DNA of 15,255 bases from Clostridia bacterium (GTDB lineage Bacteria; Bacillota_A; Clostridia; Christensenellales; Aristaeellaceae), in NCBI GenBank assembly GCA_009783365.1, contig WRHG01000026.1, forward strand, positions 1 through 15,255, read 5' to 3'. The stretch's first letter is position 1; every line of letters starts with the position of its first letter. Position numbers and translations under genes: made by a program. Of this stretch, positions 1 through 6,366 are shown in pieces. Below the pieces are notes generated by a model. It had not been told where the DNA came from. It did not search any database and worked only from the letters and a program-made list of their open reading frames with translations.

Positions 1-23
1 CCGCTAGCAATGCCTTTACGCGG

Positions 24-1421
24 CTAGGGTCGATTTCGCCTGGACAGCAGTCTCTCATGCCGCTCCGGGTCGGCCTTCCGCACCATGATCTCCAGTTCCT
101 GGTCGCCCATGGCGGTGTTGCGGCCTTCCTCGTAGTGAGCGTCTACCATTCCCTTTACTTTCAGCACCGTGGGGTCCTTCTTATCCACAGTGTGGGGAGG
201 TTTAAGGCGGAAATACGCGTTCATCCAGTGGGCGATGCCCGCCAAGCCGCTATGGCTGTCCACCGCCACGGAGGCCGGTCGGTTTAAAATGGCCGAGGTG
301 TTAAAGATGTTGTAAATTTCTTCGTCCTTCAGCATACCATCCGCGTGAATGCCGGCTCTGGTTACATTGAATTGGCGGCCCACAAAGGGCTGGCGGGGGC
401 TGATTTCAATGCCCACCTCGCCCTCCATGTACTCGGCGATTTCCGTGATGGCGGACAGGTCCATTCCGCCCGTCTCCCCGCGCATGGCCTGATACTCGAC
501 AGCCATGGCTTCCAGGGGGCAGTTGCCCGTCCTTTCGCCAATGCCCAACAGGGAACAGTTTACGCTGGAGCAGCCGTAGAGCCATGCGGCGCCCGCGTTG
601 GCCACCACTTTATAGAAGTCGTTGTGCCCGTGCCATTCCAGCTGCTCGCTGGGGATCTGCGCATAGTGATTCAAGCCGTAGATGATGCCGGGCACGCTGC
701 GGGGCAGGGCCACGCCGGGGTATGTGCAACCATAACCCATGGTATCGCAGGCCCGTACTTTAATGGGGATGCCGCTTTCCCGGGAGAGAGCCATCAGCTG
801 TTCCGCGAAGGGCAGCACAAAGCCGTAGAAATCCGCCCGGGTTATGTCCTCCAGATGGCAGCGGGGAACGATGCCACGATCCAGCGCGGCTTTTACAATG
901 CCCAGATATTGATCCATGGCTTGGCCGCGGGTAAGGCGCATTTTTTTGAAAATGTGATAATCGCTGCAGGAAACCAGGATGCCTGTCTCTCTCACGCCGG
1001 CGGCTTTCACCAGTTGAAAATCCTTCTCGCTGGCGCGAATCCAGGTGGTGATCTCCGGAAAAGGCAGGAGCAGCGCCTGGCACGCTTCAAGGGCTTCCCG
1101 GTCGCTATGCGTGTAAAGGAAGAACTCACTCTGCCGTACCAGGCCCTTTGGCCCGCCCAGCCGGGAAAGCAGCTTAAACAAATGTACGATCTGAGCCGGA
1201 GTGAATGGACTCACGCTCTGCTGGCCGTCGCGGAAGGTGGTATCCGTCATCCAGATTTCCGCGGGCATGGCCATGGGAACCACCCGGTTGTTAAATGCGA
1301 TTTTGGGAATGGACTGATAATCAAAGATTTCACGGTATAGGTTGGGTTCCGCCACATCCTGGAGCTTATACTGGTAATTGGCCTGCATGAGCAGGTTATT
1401 TTTCTTGCTGAATGTAATCAT
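24..1421 (-). CDS. Re-citrate synthase (HMGL-like, isopropylmalate/homocitrate synthase superfamily)
   Basis: Predicted to condense oxaloacetate and acetyl-CoA to citrate with Re stereospecificity in the cytoplasm, the first step of the oxidative route to 2-oxoglutarate and glutamate in anaerobes lacking the usual Si-type enzyme. The 465-residue protein has the HMGL-like TIM-barrel signatures: DTTFRDGQQ (residues 60-68, with catalytic R64/D65), HLEDITRADF (189-198), the metal-binding EWHGHNDFY (262-270, H264 and H266) and GIGERTGNCPLEA (293-305). From memory, the stretches RQSEFFLYT, SCSDYHIFKK and NVTRAGIHADG resemble the Clostridium kluyveri Re-citrate synthase more than isopropylmalate or homocitrate synthases, and the length fits. 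ATG 1421 is the only upstream start, since a TGA lies in frame ten codons before it. M12 is an alternative. The gene follows the aminotransferase by 69 bases, so the two are probably cotranscribed. The Shine-Dalgarno is unusually distant and separated by a hairpin. Homocitrate synthase is the main alternative. Confidence 0.85.
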   Translation of the reverse strand: MITFSKKNNLLMQANYQYKLQDVAEPNLYREIFDYQSIPKIAFNNRVVPMAMPAEIWMTDTTFRDGQQSVSPFTPAQIVHLFKLLSRLGGPKGLVRQSEFFLYTHSDREALEACQALLLPFPEITTWIRASEKDFQLVKAAGVRETGILVSCSDYHIFKKMRLTRGQAMDQYLGIVKAALDRGIVPRCHLEDITRADFYGFVLPFAEQLMALSRESGIPIKVRACDTMGYGCTYPGVALPRSVPGIIYGLNHYAQIPSEQLEWHGHNDFYKVVANAGAAWLYGCSSVNCSLLGIGERTGNCPLEAMAVEYQAMRGETGGMDLSAITEIAEYMEGEVGIEISPRQPFVGRQFNVTRAGIHADGMLKDEEIYNIFNTSAILNRPASVAVDSHSGLAGIAHWMNAYFRLKPPHTVDKKDPTVLKVKGMVDAHYEEGRNTAMGDQELEIMVRKADPERHERLLSRRNRP

Positions 1422-1458
1422 GTGCTTCCAGGGGCCGAACCCCTGGGTTCACCTCCTG
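1422..1458 (-). promoter_or_regulatory. Split ribosome binding site: Shine-Dalgarno, hairpin, then ATG
   Basis: A strong AGGAGGT (1451-1457, minus strand) lies 29 bases upstream of the citrate synthase ATG. Between them sits a perfect 7-bp inverted repeat, CCAGGGG-TTCGG-CCCCTGG (1428-1446). If it folds, only 4 + 6 = 10 unpaired bases remain between AGGAGGT and ATG, close to normal spacing. No T tract follows, so it is not an intrinsic terminator. Folding and any regulatory role are inferred. Confidence 0.6.
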
Positions 1459-1490
1459 TTTTGTTTGTTTTTGCCTGCGGGTATGCCCTG

Positions 1491-2687
1491 TCAGCCCTGG
1501 CTGACGAAGGCGCCGATCCTGCGCAGGCCTTCGGCGATCTCCTCGTCGCCGGTAGCGTAGGTCAGGCGGCAATACCCTTCCGCCATGAAGGAATCCCCCG
1601 GAACCACAGCCACATGCTGCTGATTCAGCAGGGCGGCGGCAAAGCCAGCGCTGTCCCTGATCAAGACGCCGCCAAGGGACCTGCCCAGCAACCCCTGGAT
1701 GTTCATCATCACGTAAAAGGCTCCTTCGGGCTTGCGGCAGCTGATCCCTTTCATGGCATTCAGCCCGGACACCAGCAGATCCCGCCGCCGCTGAAAGGCT
1801 TGCCGCATTTCTTCAACGCAATTCTGCGGCATGGTGAGGGCATAGGCCGCCGCATGCTGTGCCGGAGCGTTTGCCGAGGAGGTTGCCTGACTCTGATAGT
1901 TGCTCATGGCGGATATTACTTCTCTGGGACCGGCTGCATAGCCGATGCGGAAGCCCGTCATGGCATAGGTTTTGCTGACGCCGTTTATAAGGAGGGTTCG
2001 TTCCTTCACCTTGGGGTTCAGGGAGGCGACGCTCACATGCCTGAGGCCGTCATAGACCAGTTGTTCGTAAATCTCATCGGAGATGATATAAAAATCCTCT
2101 TTAACACAAAGGTTCGCCAACCCCTCCAGCATTTCGACGGGCCAAACGCAGCCGTTTGGGTTGCTGGGCGAAGTGAGAATAAAGGCCTTGGTTTTAGCGG
2201 TAATCGCGGCGCCGATGCGCGCCAGGGGAGGGATGTAACCGGACTCCTCTTCGGCCTCTACAAAAACAGGCTTTCCGCGGGCCATTCGGACCATTTCCGG
2301 ATAGCTGACCCAGCAGGGCGTCGGGATGATTACCTCGTCCCCTTCGTTCAGGAGGGTTTGAAGAGCCGTGTAGATGGAGTGCTTCGCACCGTTGGACACA
2401 ATGATTTCATCCCGGGCATAGGCAAGGCCGTTGTCCCGCTGGAGTTTCCGGATGATGGCGTCCCGCAGCGCCAGTGTGCCCGGAACCGGGGTATAGCGGG
2501 TCATTCCAAGATCCAGCGCTTCCTTCATAGCATCCCGGATGGGCGCCGGGGTATCAAAATCCGGTTCGCCCGCGGCGAAACCGATGATTTTTTCACCCTG
2601 GGCTCGCAGTTCCTTCACTTTGGCGTCCAACGCCAGGGTGGCGGAAGGAGCGATTTGACGGCAAACCTCTGATATACCTAAGGGCAT
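1491..2687 (-). CDS. Class I/II PLP-dependent aminotransferase, aspartate aminotransferase type
   Basis: A 398-residue fold-type I aminotransferase, predicted to interconvert aspartate plus 2-oxoglutarate with oxaloacetate plus glutamate in the cytoplasm. Visible residues: SNPNG (175-179, cofactor-binding N176), SDEIYEQLVYDG (203-214, D204 and Y207), the Schiff-base lysine K239 in NGVSKTYAMTGFRIGY (235-250, R247), and R374 in GYCRLTYATG, which binds the substrate alpha-carboxylate. K102 in SNGAKHSIYTAL matches the subgroup Ib aspartate aminotransferases (Thermus/Bacillus AspB type), which use a lysine here for the distal carboxylate. The start ATG 2687 has AGGAGG at 2695-2700, 7 bases away. 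The gene opens a minus-strand operon with the Re-citrate synthase, and oxaloacetate is the shared metabolite. Substrate specificity cannot be proved from sequence; other amino-acid aminotransferases share these motifs. Confidence 0.88.
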   Translation of the reverse strand: MPLGISEVCRQIAPSATLALDAKVKELRAQGEKIIGFAAGEPDFDTPAPIRDAMKEALDLGMTRYTPVPGTLALRDAIIRKLQRDNGLAYARDEIIVSNGAKHSIYTALQTLLNEGDEVIIPTPCWVSYPEMVRMARGKPVFVEAEEESGYIPPLARIGAAITAKTKAFILTSPSNPNGCVWPVEMLEGLANLCVKEDFYIISDEIYEQLVYDGLRHVSVASLNPKVKERTLLINGVSKTYAMTGFRIGYAAGPREVISAMSNYQSQATSSANAPAQHAAAYALTMPQNCVEEMRQAFQRRRDLLVSGLNAMKGISCRKPEGAFYVMMNIQGLLGRSLGGVLIRDSAGFAAALLNQQHVAVVPGDSFMAEGYCRLTYATGDEEIAEGLRRIGAFVSQG

Positions 2688-2796
2688 GAGACATTCCTCC
2701 TGTTCGCATCCGGGTTAAAATGACGGAATTCAGTTTTTTCCATGCAATTTCAACTGCCAAGCGATAAGGGATCGCATCTTGTGATGCTCAAGACAC

Positions 2797-2825
2797 ATTG
2801 TATCATAGTTGGTTTCCGGCGTAAA
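2797..2825 (-). promoter_or_regulatory. Sigma-A promoter for the aminotransferase/citrate synthase operon
   Basis: On the minus strand, -35 TTTACG (2820-2825) and -10 TACAAT (2797-2802) are separated by exactly 17 bases. Transcription would begin near 2790, giving a leader of about 100 bases before the ATG at 2687. An AT-rich tract beyond the -35 (about 2838-2900) could assist like an UP element. Confidence 0.65.
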
Positions 2826-2955
2826 GCATAAAAGCCGGCAAATGTTGAATAATTTTAAAATGAATTTGTGCGTGAAAAAAATTTCATTTTTAAGAATCTT
2901 ACATTAGGTTGAAACCGGGATGTCCCGGAAGACCCGTCAAAGAGGTTTCCGGCGT
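2811..2955. repeat. 12-base direct repeat GGTTTCCGGCGT, two copies
   Basis: The word GGTTTCCGGCGT occurs at 2811-2822 and again at 2944-2955 in the same orientation. The first copy overlaps the spacer and -35 of the minus-strand aminotransferase promoter. The second lies just upstream of the expected -35 zone of the plus-strand thioredoxin promoter. A shared regulator site is possible but unproved. Confidence 0.5.
2915..2928. repeat. Perfect palindrome CCGGGA-TG-TCCCGG
   Basis: A 6-bp inverted repeat with a 2-base centre, flanked by a wider GAAACC (2911-2916) and GGTTTC (2944-2949) inverted pair. It lies upstream of the thioredoxin promoter, so it would act as DNA, for example as an operator, rather than in that transcript. 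Confidence 0.4.
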
Positions 2956-2976
2956 GTTTCATCTTCCGTTGGGATG

Positions 2977-2985
2977 TGGTATGAT
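2977..2985 (+). promoter_or_regulatory. Extended -10 promoter for the thioredoxin-like/ccdA/exporter operon
   Basis: TGG followed by TATGAT (2980-2985) is an extended -10 element. No good -35 lies 16-18 bases upstream (TTTCAT at 2957-2962 is the nearest). Transcription would begin near 2992. Confidence 0.5.
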
Positions 2986-3026
2986 ACTGACAGCGGGTAA
3001 ACCCCGCGGAAAGCGCTGGGAAGAAG

Positions 3027-3563
3027 ATGAAAAAAATGAAACATAACATCGCTGCGTTCTTTTGCGCCATGATCATTCTCGGGTTATCCGCGGCATACGC
3101 TACGGCTGACGGGGAACAGGAGAAGCTACAAATCGCGGAGCCTATTCAAGAGTATACCTCCATGGACTTGAGCCCCTACCGCGGCAAGGCCCTGTTTCTT
3201 AATTTTTTCACGGAATGGTGTCCCTATTGCATGCAGGAGATGGATAGCATCCGGGAAATTCATGAGCAATATGATCCGGAGGCGTTTCAGGTGATTTTGG
3301 TGCATGTGTGGGATGGAGAGGACGCGTCCAATACGGAGAGCATTAAGCGGCGGTTCGGCATGCAGGACATGACCTTCTATGAGGATGAGAAGGCGGAGGT
3401 TTTTCGGGCTTTGGGGTTTCAGGGGTATCCTACCAGCCTGTTCCTTGATCAGGAGGGATTCCTCAGCCAGTATCATTCAGGGCCTCTCAGCCGCGAGGCC
3501 ATGGCTTCCGCCGTGGAAAGCATGGGCGTTACAAGGCTCCAGGCCGGAGAAGGCGTCCAATGA
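3027..3563 (+). CDS. Secreted TlpA/ResA-like thioredoxin-fold protein
   Basis: Predicted extracytoplasmic thiol-disulfide oxidoreductase that takes electrons from CcdA and reduces cysteines of proteins outside the membrane. The 178-residue protein begins with a lysine-rich N-terminus and a hydrophobic signal or anchor segment (about 7-24), with a likely cleavage near AYATA (23-27). No lipobox cysteine is placed to suggest a lipoprotein. The redox motif WCPYC is at 64-68, after the strand KALFLNFFTE. The cis-proline loop GYPT is at 133-136, followed by the SLFLDQEG strand typical of the TlpA/AhpC-TSA family. The start at 3027 has GGGAAG just upstream; ATG 3036 is a possible second start. The stop overlaps the ccdA start by 4 bases (ATGA), which implies translational coupling. 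The partner protein is unknown; no cytochrome c biogenesis gene is in the window. Confidence 0.85.
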   Translation: MKKMKHNIAAFFCAMIILGLSAAYATADGEQEKLQIAEPIQEYTSMDLSPYRGKALFLNFFTEWCPYCMQEMDSIREIHEQYDPEAFQVILVHVWDGEDASNTESIKRRFGMQDMTFYEDEKAEVFRALGFQGYPTSLFLDQEGFLSQYHSGPLSREAMASAVESMGVTRLQAGEGVQ

Positions 3564-4267
3564 TTGATTTATCGGCCTTTGTTCCCCGGGCTTCCCTCTG
3601 GGCCATGCTGGGAGAGGGGTTGCTGGCCTTTATATCCCCCTGCGTGCTGCCCATGCTGCCGGTATACGCCCTGTACCTTGTGGGGGGCAACACGGAGACG
3701 GGGGAGGAACGCGCCCGTTGGGGCTTGGTGCTTCGCCGCTGCTTGGGCTTGGCGCTGAGTTTTATCGCGCTATTTACACTCATCGGCGCGGGAGCGGGTT
3801 TCCTGGGCGGCGCGCTGAAAAACGCGGATCGCGGATTGCTGGACATCGTCAGCGGTGGGCTGATGATCATTTTCGGCCTGTGGATGCTGGACCTTTTCCA
3901 TTGGAGCGGGCCGCGGCTCCCCGGTGGTATTGGCGGAAAAATGACCTCTATGAACGGCTTTTGGGGCGCCTTTGCCGTGGGGATCCTGCTGGCCCTGTCC
4001 TGGACCCCGTGTCTCACGCCGCTGCTGGGCAGCGCGCTGGTGCTGGCCGCCTCCTCGGAGGGGGCGACCATGTGGACGGGGATGCTGCAATTGGCGGTCT
4101 TCGCGCTGGGGCTGGCTTTGCCAATGATATTGTTCATCATGCTGTACCAATGGCTTAGGGAGGCCTTAAGCAGGCTCCGACGCTATCAGGGGCTGCTGCG
4201 CCGAGCCGGCGGAGCCCTGATGATCGTCTATGGGCTATACAAGGCGATCTCTGCGATGGTGAGGTGA
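3560..4267 (+). CDS. ccdA: CcdA/DsbD-like transmembrane electron carrier
   Basis: Integral membrane protein of 235 residues, expected to carry reducing equivalents from cytoplasmic thioredoxin to extracytoplasmic thioredoxin-like proteins. The two hallmark cysteine motifs are present: ISPCVLPMLP (25-34, C28) and SWTPCLTPLLG (147-157, C151). They lie at the starts of two related three-helix halves, as in CcdA. About six transmembrane helices can be traced: 12-41, 62-84, 92-111, 133-157, 170-195 and 214-233. The start at 3560 has GGAGAAGG at 3546-3553. It overlaps the upstream thioredoxin-like gene, its probable redox partner. Family assignment is firm; the final substrate is unknown. Confidence 0.9.
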   Translation: MIDLSAFVPRASLWAMLGEGLLAFISPCVLPMLPVYALYLVGGNTETGEERARWGLVLRRCLGLALSFIALFTLIGAGAGFLGGALKNADRGLLDIVSGGLMIIFGLWMLDLFHWSGPRLPGGIGGKMTSMNGFWGAFAVGILLALSWTPCLTPLLGSALVLAASSEGATMWTGMLQLAVFALGLALPMILFIMLYQWLREALSRLRRYQGLLRRAGGALMIVYGLYKAISAMVR

Positions 4268-4271
4268 TCCG

Positions 4272-4856
4272 TTGTTTCCTTGGGCCGCATTTTTGGGATA
4301 TACTTTTGTTTCGGCCCTCACGCCGGGACCCAACAACATCATGGCCATGAGTTGCGCGGCGCGGGTGGGTTTGCGAAAGACGCTGCCTTTTGAGCTGGGT
4401 ATCCTGACGGGATTTTCACTGGCCTCGGTTCTTTGCGCGGTCTTCTGCGCTTTCCTGTCCTCTGCAATCCCCGCCGTCCAGCTTCCCATGAAAATCCTTG
4501 GGGCGATATACATGCTTTACTTGGCTTACAAGATCTTTCGTATGCCAAAAATCGTTCGTGAAAGGGACGAAGCCGGTTACGGCTTCGTGACCGGCGTGGC
4601 GTTTCAGTTCATCAATCCCAAACTCTACGTATATTGCATTGTCGGCATGCAGGCTTATGTTCTGCCCCATTTTGCCGGGCACTGGACGCCCGTGTTGGGC
4701 TTTGCGCTGCTGTTAGCCTTTATCGGCTTTACGTGCACCATGACCTGGGCCGCTTTCGGGTCCTTCTTCAAGGTTCTTTTTATCAAACACGCAAAAGTGA
4801 CCAGCGCTGTGATGGCGCTGTTTCTTTTGTATTGCGCCCTGTCCCTTTTCCTTTGA
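4272..4856 (+). CDS. LysE/RhtB-family amino acid exporter, EamB-like
   Basis: A 194-residue inner-membrane exporter of the LysE superfamily with about six hydrophobic segments. The N-terminal signature SALTPGPNNIMAMS (14-27) and internal GAIYMLYLAYKI and FQFINPKLYVYC resemble E. coli EamB (YfiK), which exports cysteine and O-acetylserine; this comparison is from memory. The start is TTG 4272. GAGG (4261-4264), within a GAGGTGAT that includes the ccdA stop, lies 7 bases upstream, and no ATG or GTG is available before the conserved N-terminus. The gene is the third of a tight operon with the thioredoxin-like and ccdA genes, so a sulfur or thiol-related substrate is attractive. Specificity remains inference; LysE-family members export many amino acids. 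It ends 1 base from the convergent VanW gene. Confidence 0.82.
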   Translation: MFPWAAFLGYTFVSALTPGPNNIMAMSCAARVGLRKTLPFELGILTGFSLASVLCAVFCAFLSSAIPAVQLPMKILGAIYMLYLAYKIFRMPKIVRERDEAGYGFVTGVAFQFINPKLYVYCIVGMQAYVLPHFAGHWTPVLGFALLLAFIGFTCTMTWAAFGSFFKVLFIKHAKVTSAVMALFLLYCALSLFL

Positions 4857-4857
4857 T

Positions 4858-6240
4858 TCAGCCGGCGCGGGCGCGGAAGATGCAGCAGGTCATTACGCCG
4901 TCGCTGACGAAGAAGTTGAAACAGATGGAATAGGGAAGGGTGTTGGTGAAAATCATGTTGATATCGCCGCCGCCAACAGCCGCGTCATAACCTTTGGGGA
5001 TATATTTGATGCCGACGTTTGCGTGTACCTTCCGATGATTCACATAGAGGGGTACCCTTATAACGGTGTTATACACGGTGGTGTTCACCTGGCAGGTTCC
5101 GCCGCCGAAGCCCATCAGGGCATGAGGGCTCATAATGGGTGCTGGTTTGTATCCTGTGGATTTGCGGTAGGGCCCGATGTACTTGTAGGCGTCGTACTGC
5201 TCTCCCGGGTACAGTACGCTGCCGGAAACCATGGAGGTGGACAGGTAGATGTTCCAGTTGCGGCCCCAGTATTGCAGGGTTTTTGCGCCCACCGCATAGT
5301 AGGTGGTCATCACGCTGATGAGATCGCCGGGTTGGGCCTGGTCGTAGGGTACCACTGGAATGGTACTGACGATGTCCTCCTCGGTGATATAGCCGGTAGT
5401 ACGCCAGTAGGGCGTTTTATAACGGCCCTGCTCGTCTGGCAGTTCCACGCATAGCGCGGAGCCTGGATTCATGGTTTTTAAAATCTTTTTGCCGTTGTCG
5501 CCATAGCTGCGGATGTCCGTGGTGCGGTTCACAAACGCCAGCAATGGATAGATGATGCAGCCGGGAATGTCGCCCGCGTAGGGGTCGAGCCGGTCCCATT
5601 TAAACAGGTGGTCGGTGCGGATGTAGCCCGCGCGGTTTTTATACATCGCGTAGTTCCAGTCCCCCTGGGTGTGGCTGACGATAACCTCCTCATAGAGCGG
5701 TACATTGCAGATAAAGCGGCTCCGCTCGTCGGGTTCCCGGTATAGGGCAGTGCCCCGCACCGCATAGGCTTTAAAATTGCGAGTAAAATTTTTTACGTCG
5801 TCATCGGCGGCAGCCGGAACCTCCCGGACGGGCCCGGCGGAAGCGCCCACGACGCCCCTGCTCGCATCATAATCCCGGATGTCTGAAAGGTACTTGGAAA
5901 GAACATACCCTTCGATACGCTTGGTGCGGATCTTGCTCCACTCCGCCCCCAGGTCAAGGATATAAACCAGAGAGTCTTTGGGGAGGCTGTATATGCCTTT
6001 GTATTCCTGGCCGGGTCCGTTGCGTACTTTCAGGGTGACGGCGGCGATCGCCACATACTTTTCTTCTTCCCGACCGGCTTCTTCGCCGGCAGCCGACAGT
6101 TCCTCGTCCAGGTTTTGCATCAAAGCCGGGTCATCCTCCAGGAGAACTTCCATTTCCATCTCTGCAAAGGCGCTCCATAGCGGACAAAGCAATAGCGCCA
6201 GCGACAGGAACAGGAATAAGCGGCGGGTGGCGGTCATCAT
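4858..6240 (-). CDS. Secreted protein with SH3b-like repeats and a VanW-type C-terminal domain
   Basis: A 460-residue exported protein, probably acting at the cell wall. It begins with a typical signal peptide (1-26, cleavage after AFA) and an acidic linker (27-60). An SH3b domain follows at about 62-118 (TLKVRNGPGQEYKGIYSL, with a GYVLSKYL end). Two more SH3-like segments lie at about 157-215 (ending AGYIRTDHL) and 230-290 (ending TGYITEEDI). The C-terminal third carries the VanW/YoaR-type core: GFGGGTCQVNTTVYNTVIR (377-395) then KYIPKGYDAAVGGGDI. VanW is named from vancomycin-resistance clusters, but its function is unknown and this gene alone does not indicate resistance. The reading frame extends to 6300, but ATG 6240 is chosen: AAGGAG lies 7 bases upstream, the signal peptide begins there, and the promoter at 6301-6329 puts the transcript start inside the longer frame. 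Confidence 0.85.
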   Translation of the reverse strand: MMTATRRLFLFLSLALLLCPLWSAFAEMEMEVLLEDDPALMQNLDEELSAAGEEAGREEEKYVAIAAVTLKVRNGPGQEYKGIYSLPKDSLVYILDLGAEWSKIRTKRIEGYVLSKYLSDIRDYDASRGVVGASAGPVREVPAAADDDVKNFTRNFKAYAVRGTALYREPDERSRFICNVPLYEEVIVSHTQGDWNYAMYKNRAGYIRTDHLFKWDRLDPYAGDIPGCIIYPLLAFVNRTTDIRSYGDNGKKILKTMNPGSALCVELPDEQGRYKTPYWRTTGYITEEDIVSTIPVVPYDQAQPGDLISVMTTYYAVGAKTLQYWGRNWNIYLSTSMVSGSVLYPGEQYDAYKYIGPYRKSTGYKPAPIMSPHALMGFGGGTCQVNTTVYNTVIRVPLYVNHRKVHANVGIKYIPKGYDAAVGGGDINMIFTNTLPYSICFNFFVSDGVMTCCIFRARAG

Positions 6241-6300
6241 GACGAAACTCCTTTGCCGTAAGTAGGTCTGGTACGAAAGATCATAACGGATTCCAAGCAT

Positions 6301-6329
6301 ATTATAGTTTTTTTGGTTCCGTTCGTCAA
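6301..6329 (-). promoter_or_regulatory. Near-consensus sigma-A promoter for the SH3/VanW gene
   Basis: On the minus strand, -35 TTGACG (6324-6329), a 17-base spacer and a perfect -10 TATAAT (6301-6306). Transcription should start near 6294, giving a leader of about 54 bases to ATG 6240. This shows the gene need not depend on read-through from yacL. Confidence 0.8.
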
Positions 6330-6351
6330 CCGGGCATTCGATTCAGCCCGG
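6330..6351. repeat. Inverted repeat CCGGGC/GCCCGG between yacL and the VanW promoter
   Basis: A 6-bp inverted repeat with a 10-base loop, directly abutting the -35 of the VanW promoter and 15 bases after the yacL stop. No U tract follows on either strand, so it is not a canonical terminator. It could be an operator or a weak RNA 3' stem. Confidence 0.4.
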
Positions 6352-6366
6352 CTCTTGCTTCAGCGG

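Larger units (their letters stand above)
2688..3026. other. Divergent intergenic regulatory region
   Basis: This 339-base stretch separates the divergent aminotransferase and thioredoxin-like genes and holds no convincing coding sequence. It contains the aminotransferase promoter and its leader, and the thioredoxin promoter near 2980. The leader could form two small, mutually exclusive hairpins: GCGAT/ATCGC (2761-2775) and GCATC/GATGC (2774-2787). An AT-rich imperfect inverted repeat lies at 2857-2890, a CCGGGA/TCCCGG palindrome at 2915-2928, and a repeated 12-mer at 2811 and 2944. A GCGGG/CCCGC hairpin (about 2993-3007) precedes the thioredoxin ribosome binding site. No known riboswitch consensus was recognised. 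Confidence 0.6.

Noticed and set aside
345..1340. A 331-codon plus-strand open frame opposite the citrate synthase gene
   Set aside because: It is antisense to a clearly conserved enzyme and shows no domain motif or ribosome binding site supporting it.
1422..2672. A 416-codon plus-strand open frame opposite the aminotransferase gene
   Set aside because: It is antisense to a gene with complete PLP-enzyme motifs, starts inside the citrate synthase leader and encodes no recognisable family. Long antisense frames are expected in GC-rich coding DNA.
2857..2890. Terminator or att-like site in the AT-rich inverted repeat
   Set aside because: The stem is almost entirely A-T with a bulge, no gene ends nearby and no integrase is present.
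2855..3076. A 73-codon minus-strand frame in the divergent region
   Set aside because: It runs antisense over the thioredoxin start and promoter, is low-complexity and has no supporting start signal.
6241..6300. 20-residue extension of the VanW protein to 6300
   Set aside because: Position 6300 lies upstream of the predicted transcription start near 6294, and the signal peptide and ribosome binding site fit ATG 6240.
6330..6351. Intrinsic terminator after yacL
   Set aside because: The stem is clear, but no T tract follows on the minus strand, so it is reported only as an inverted repeat.
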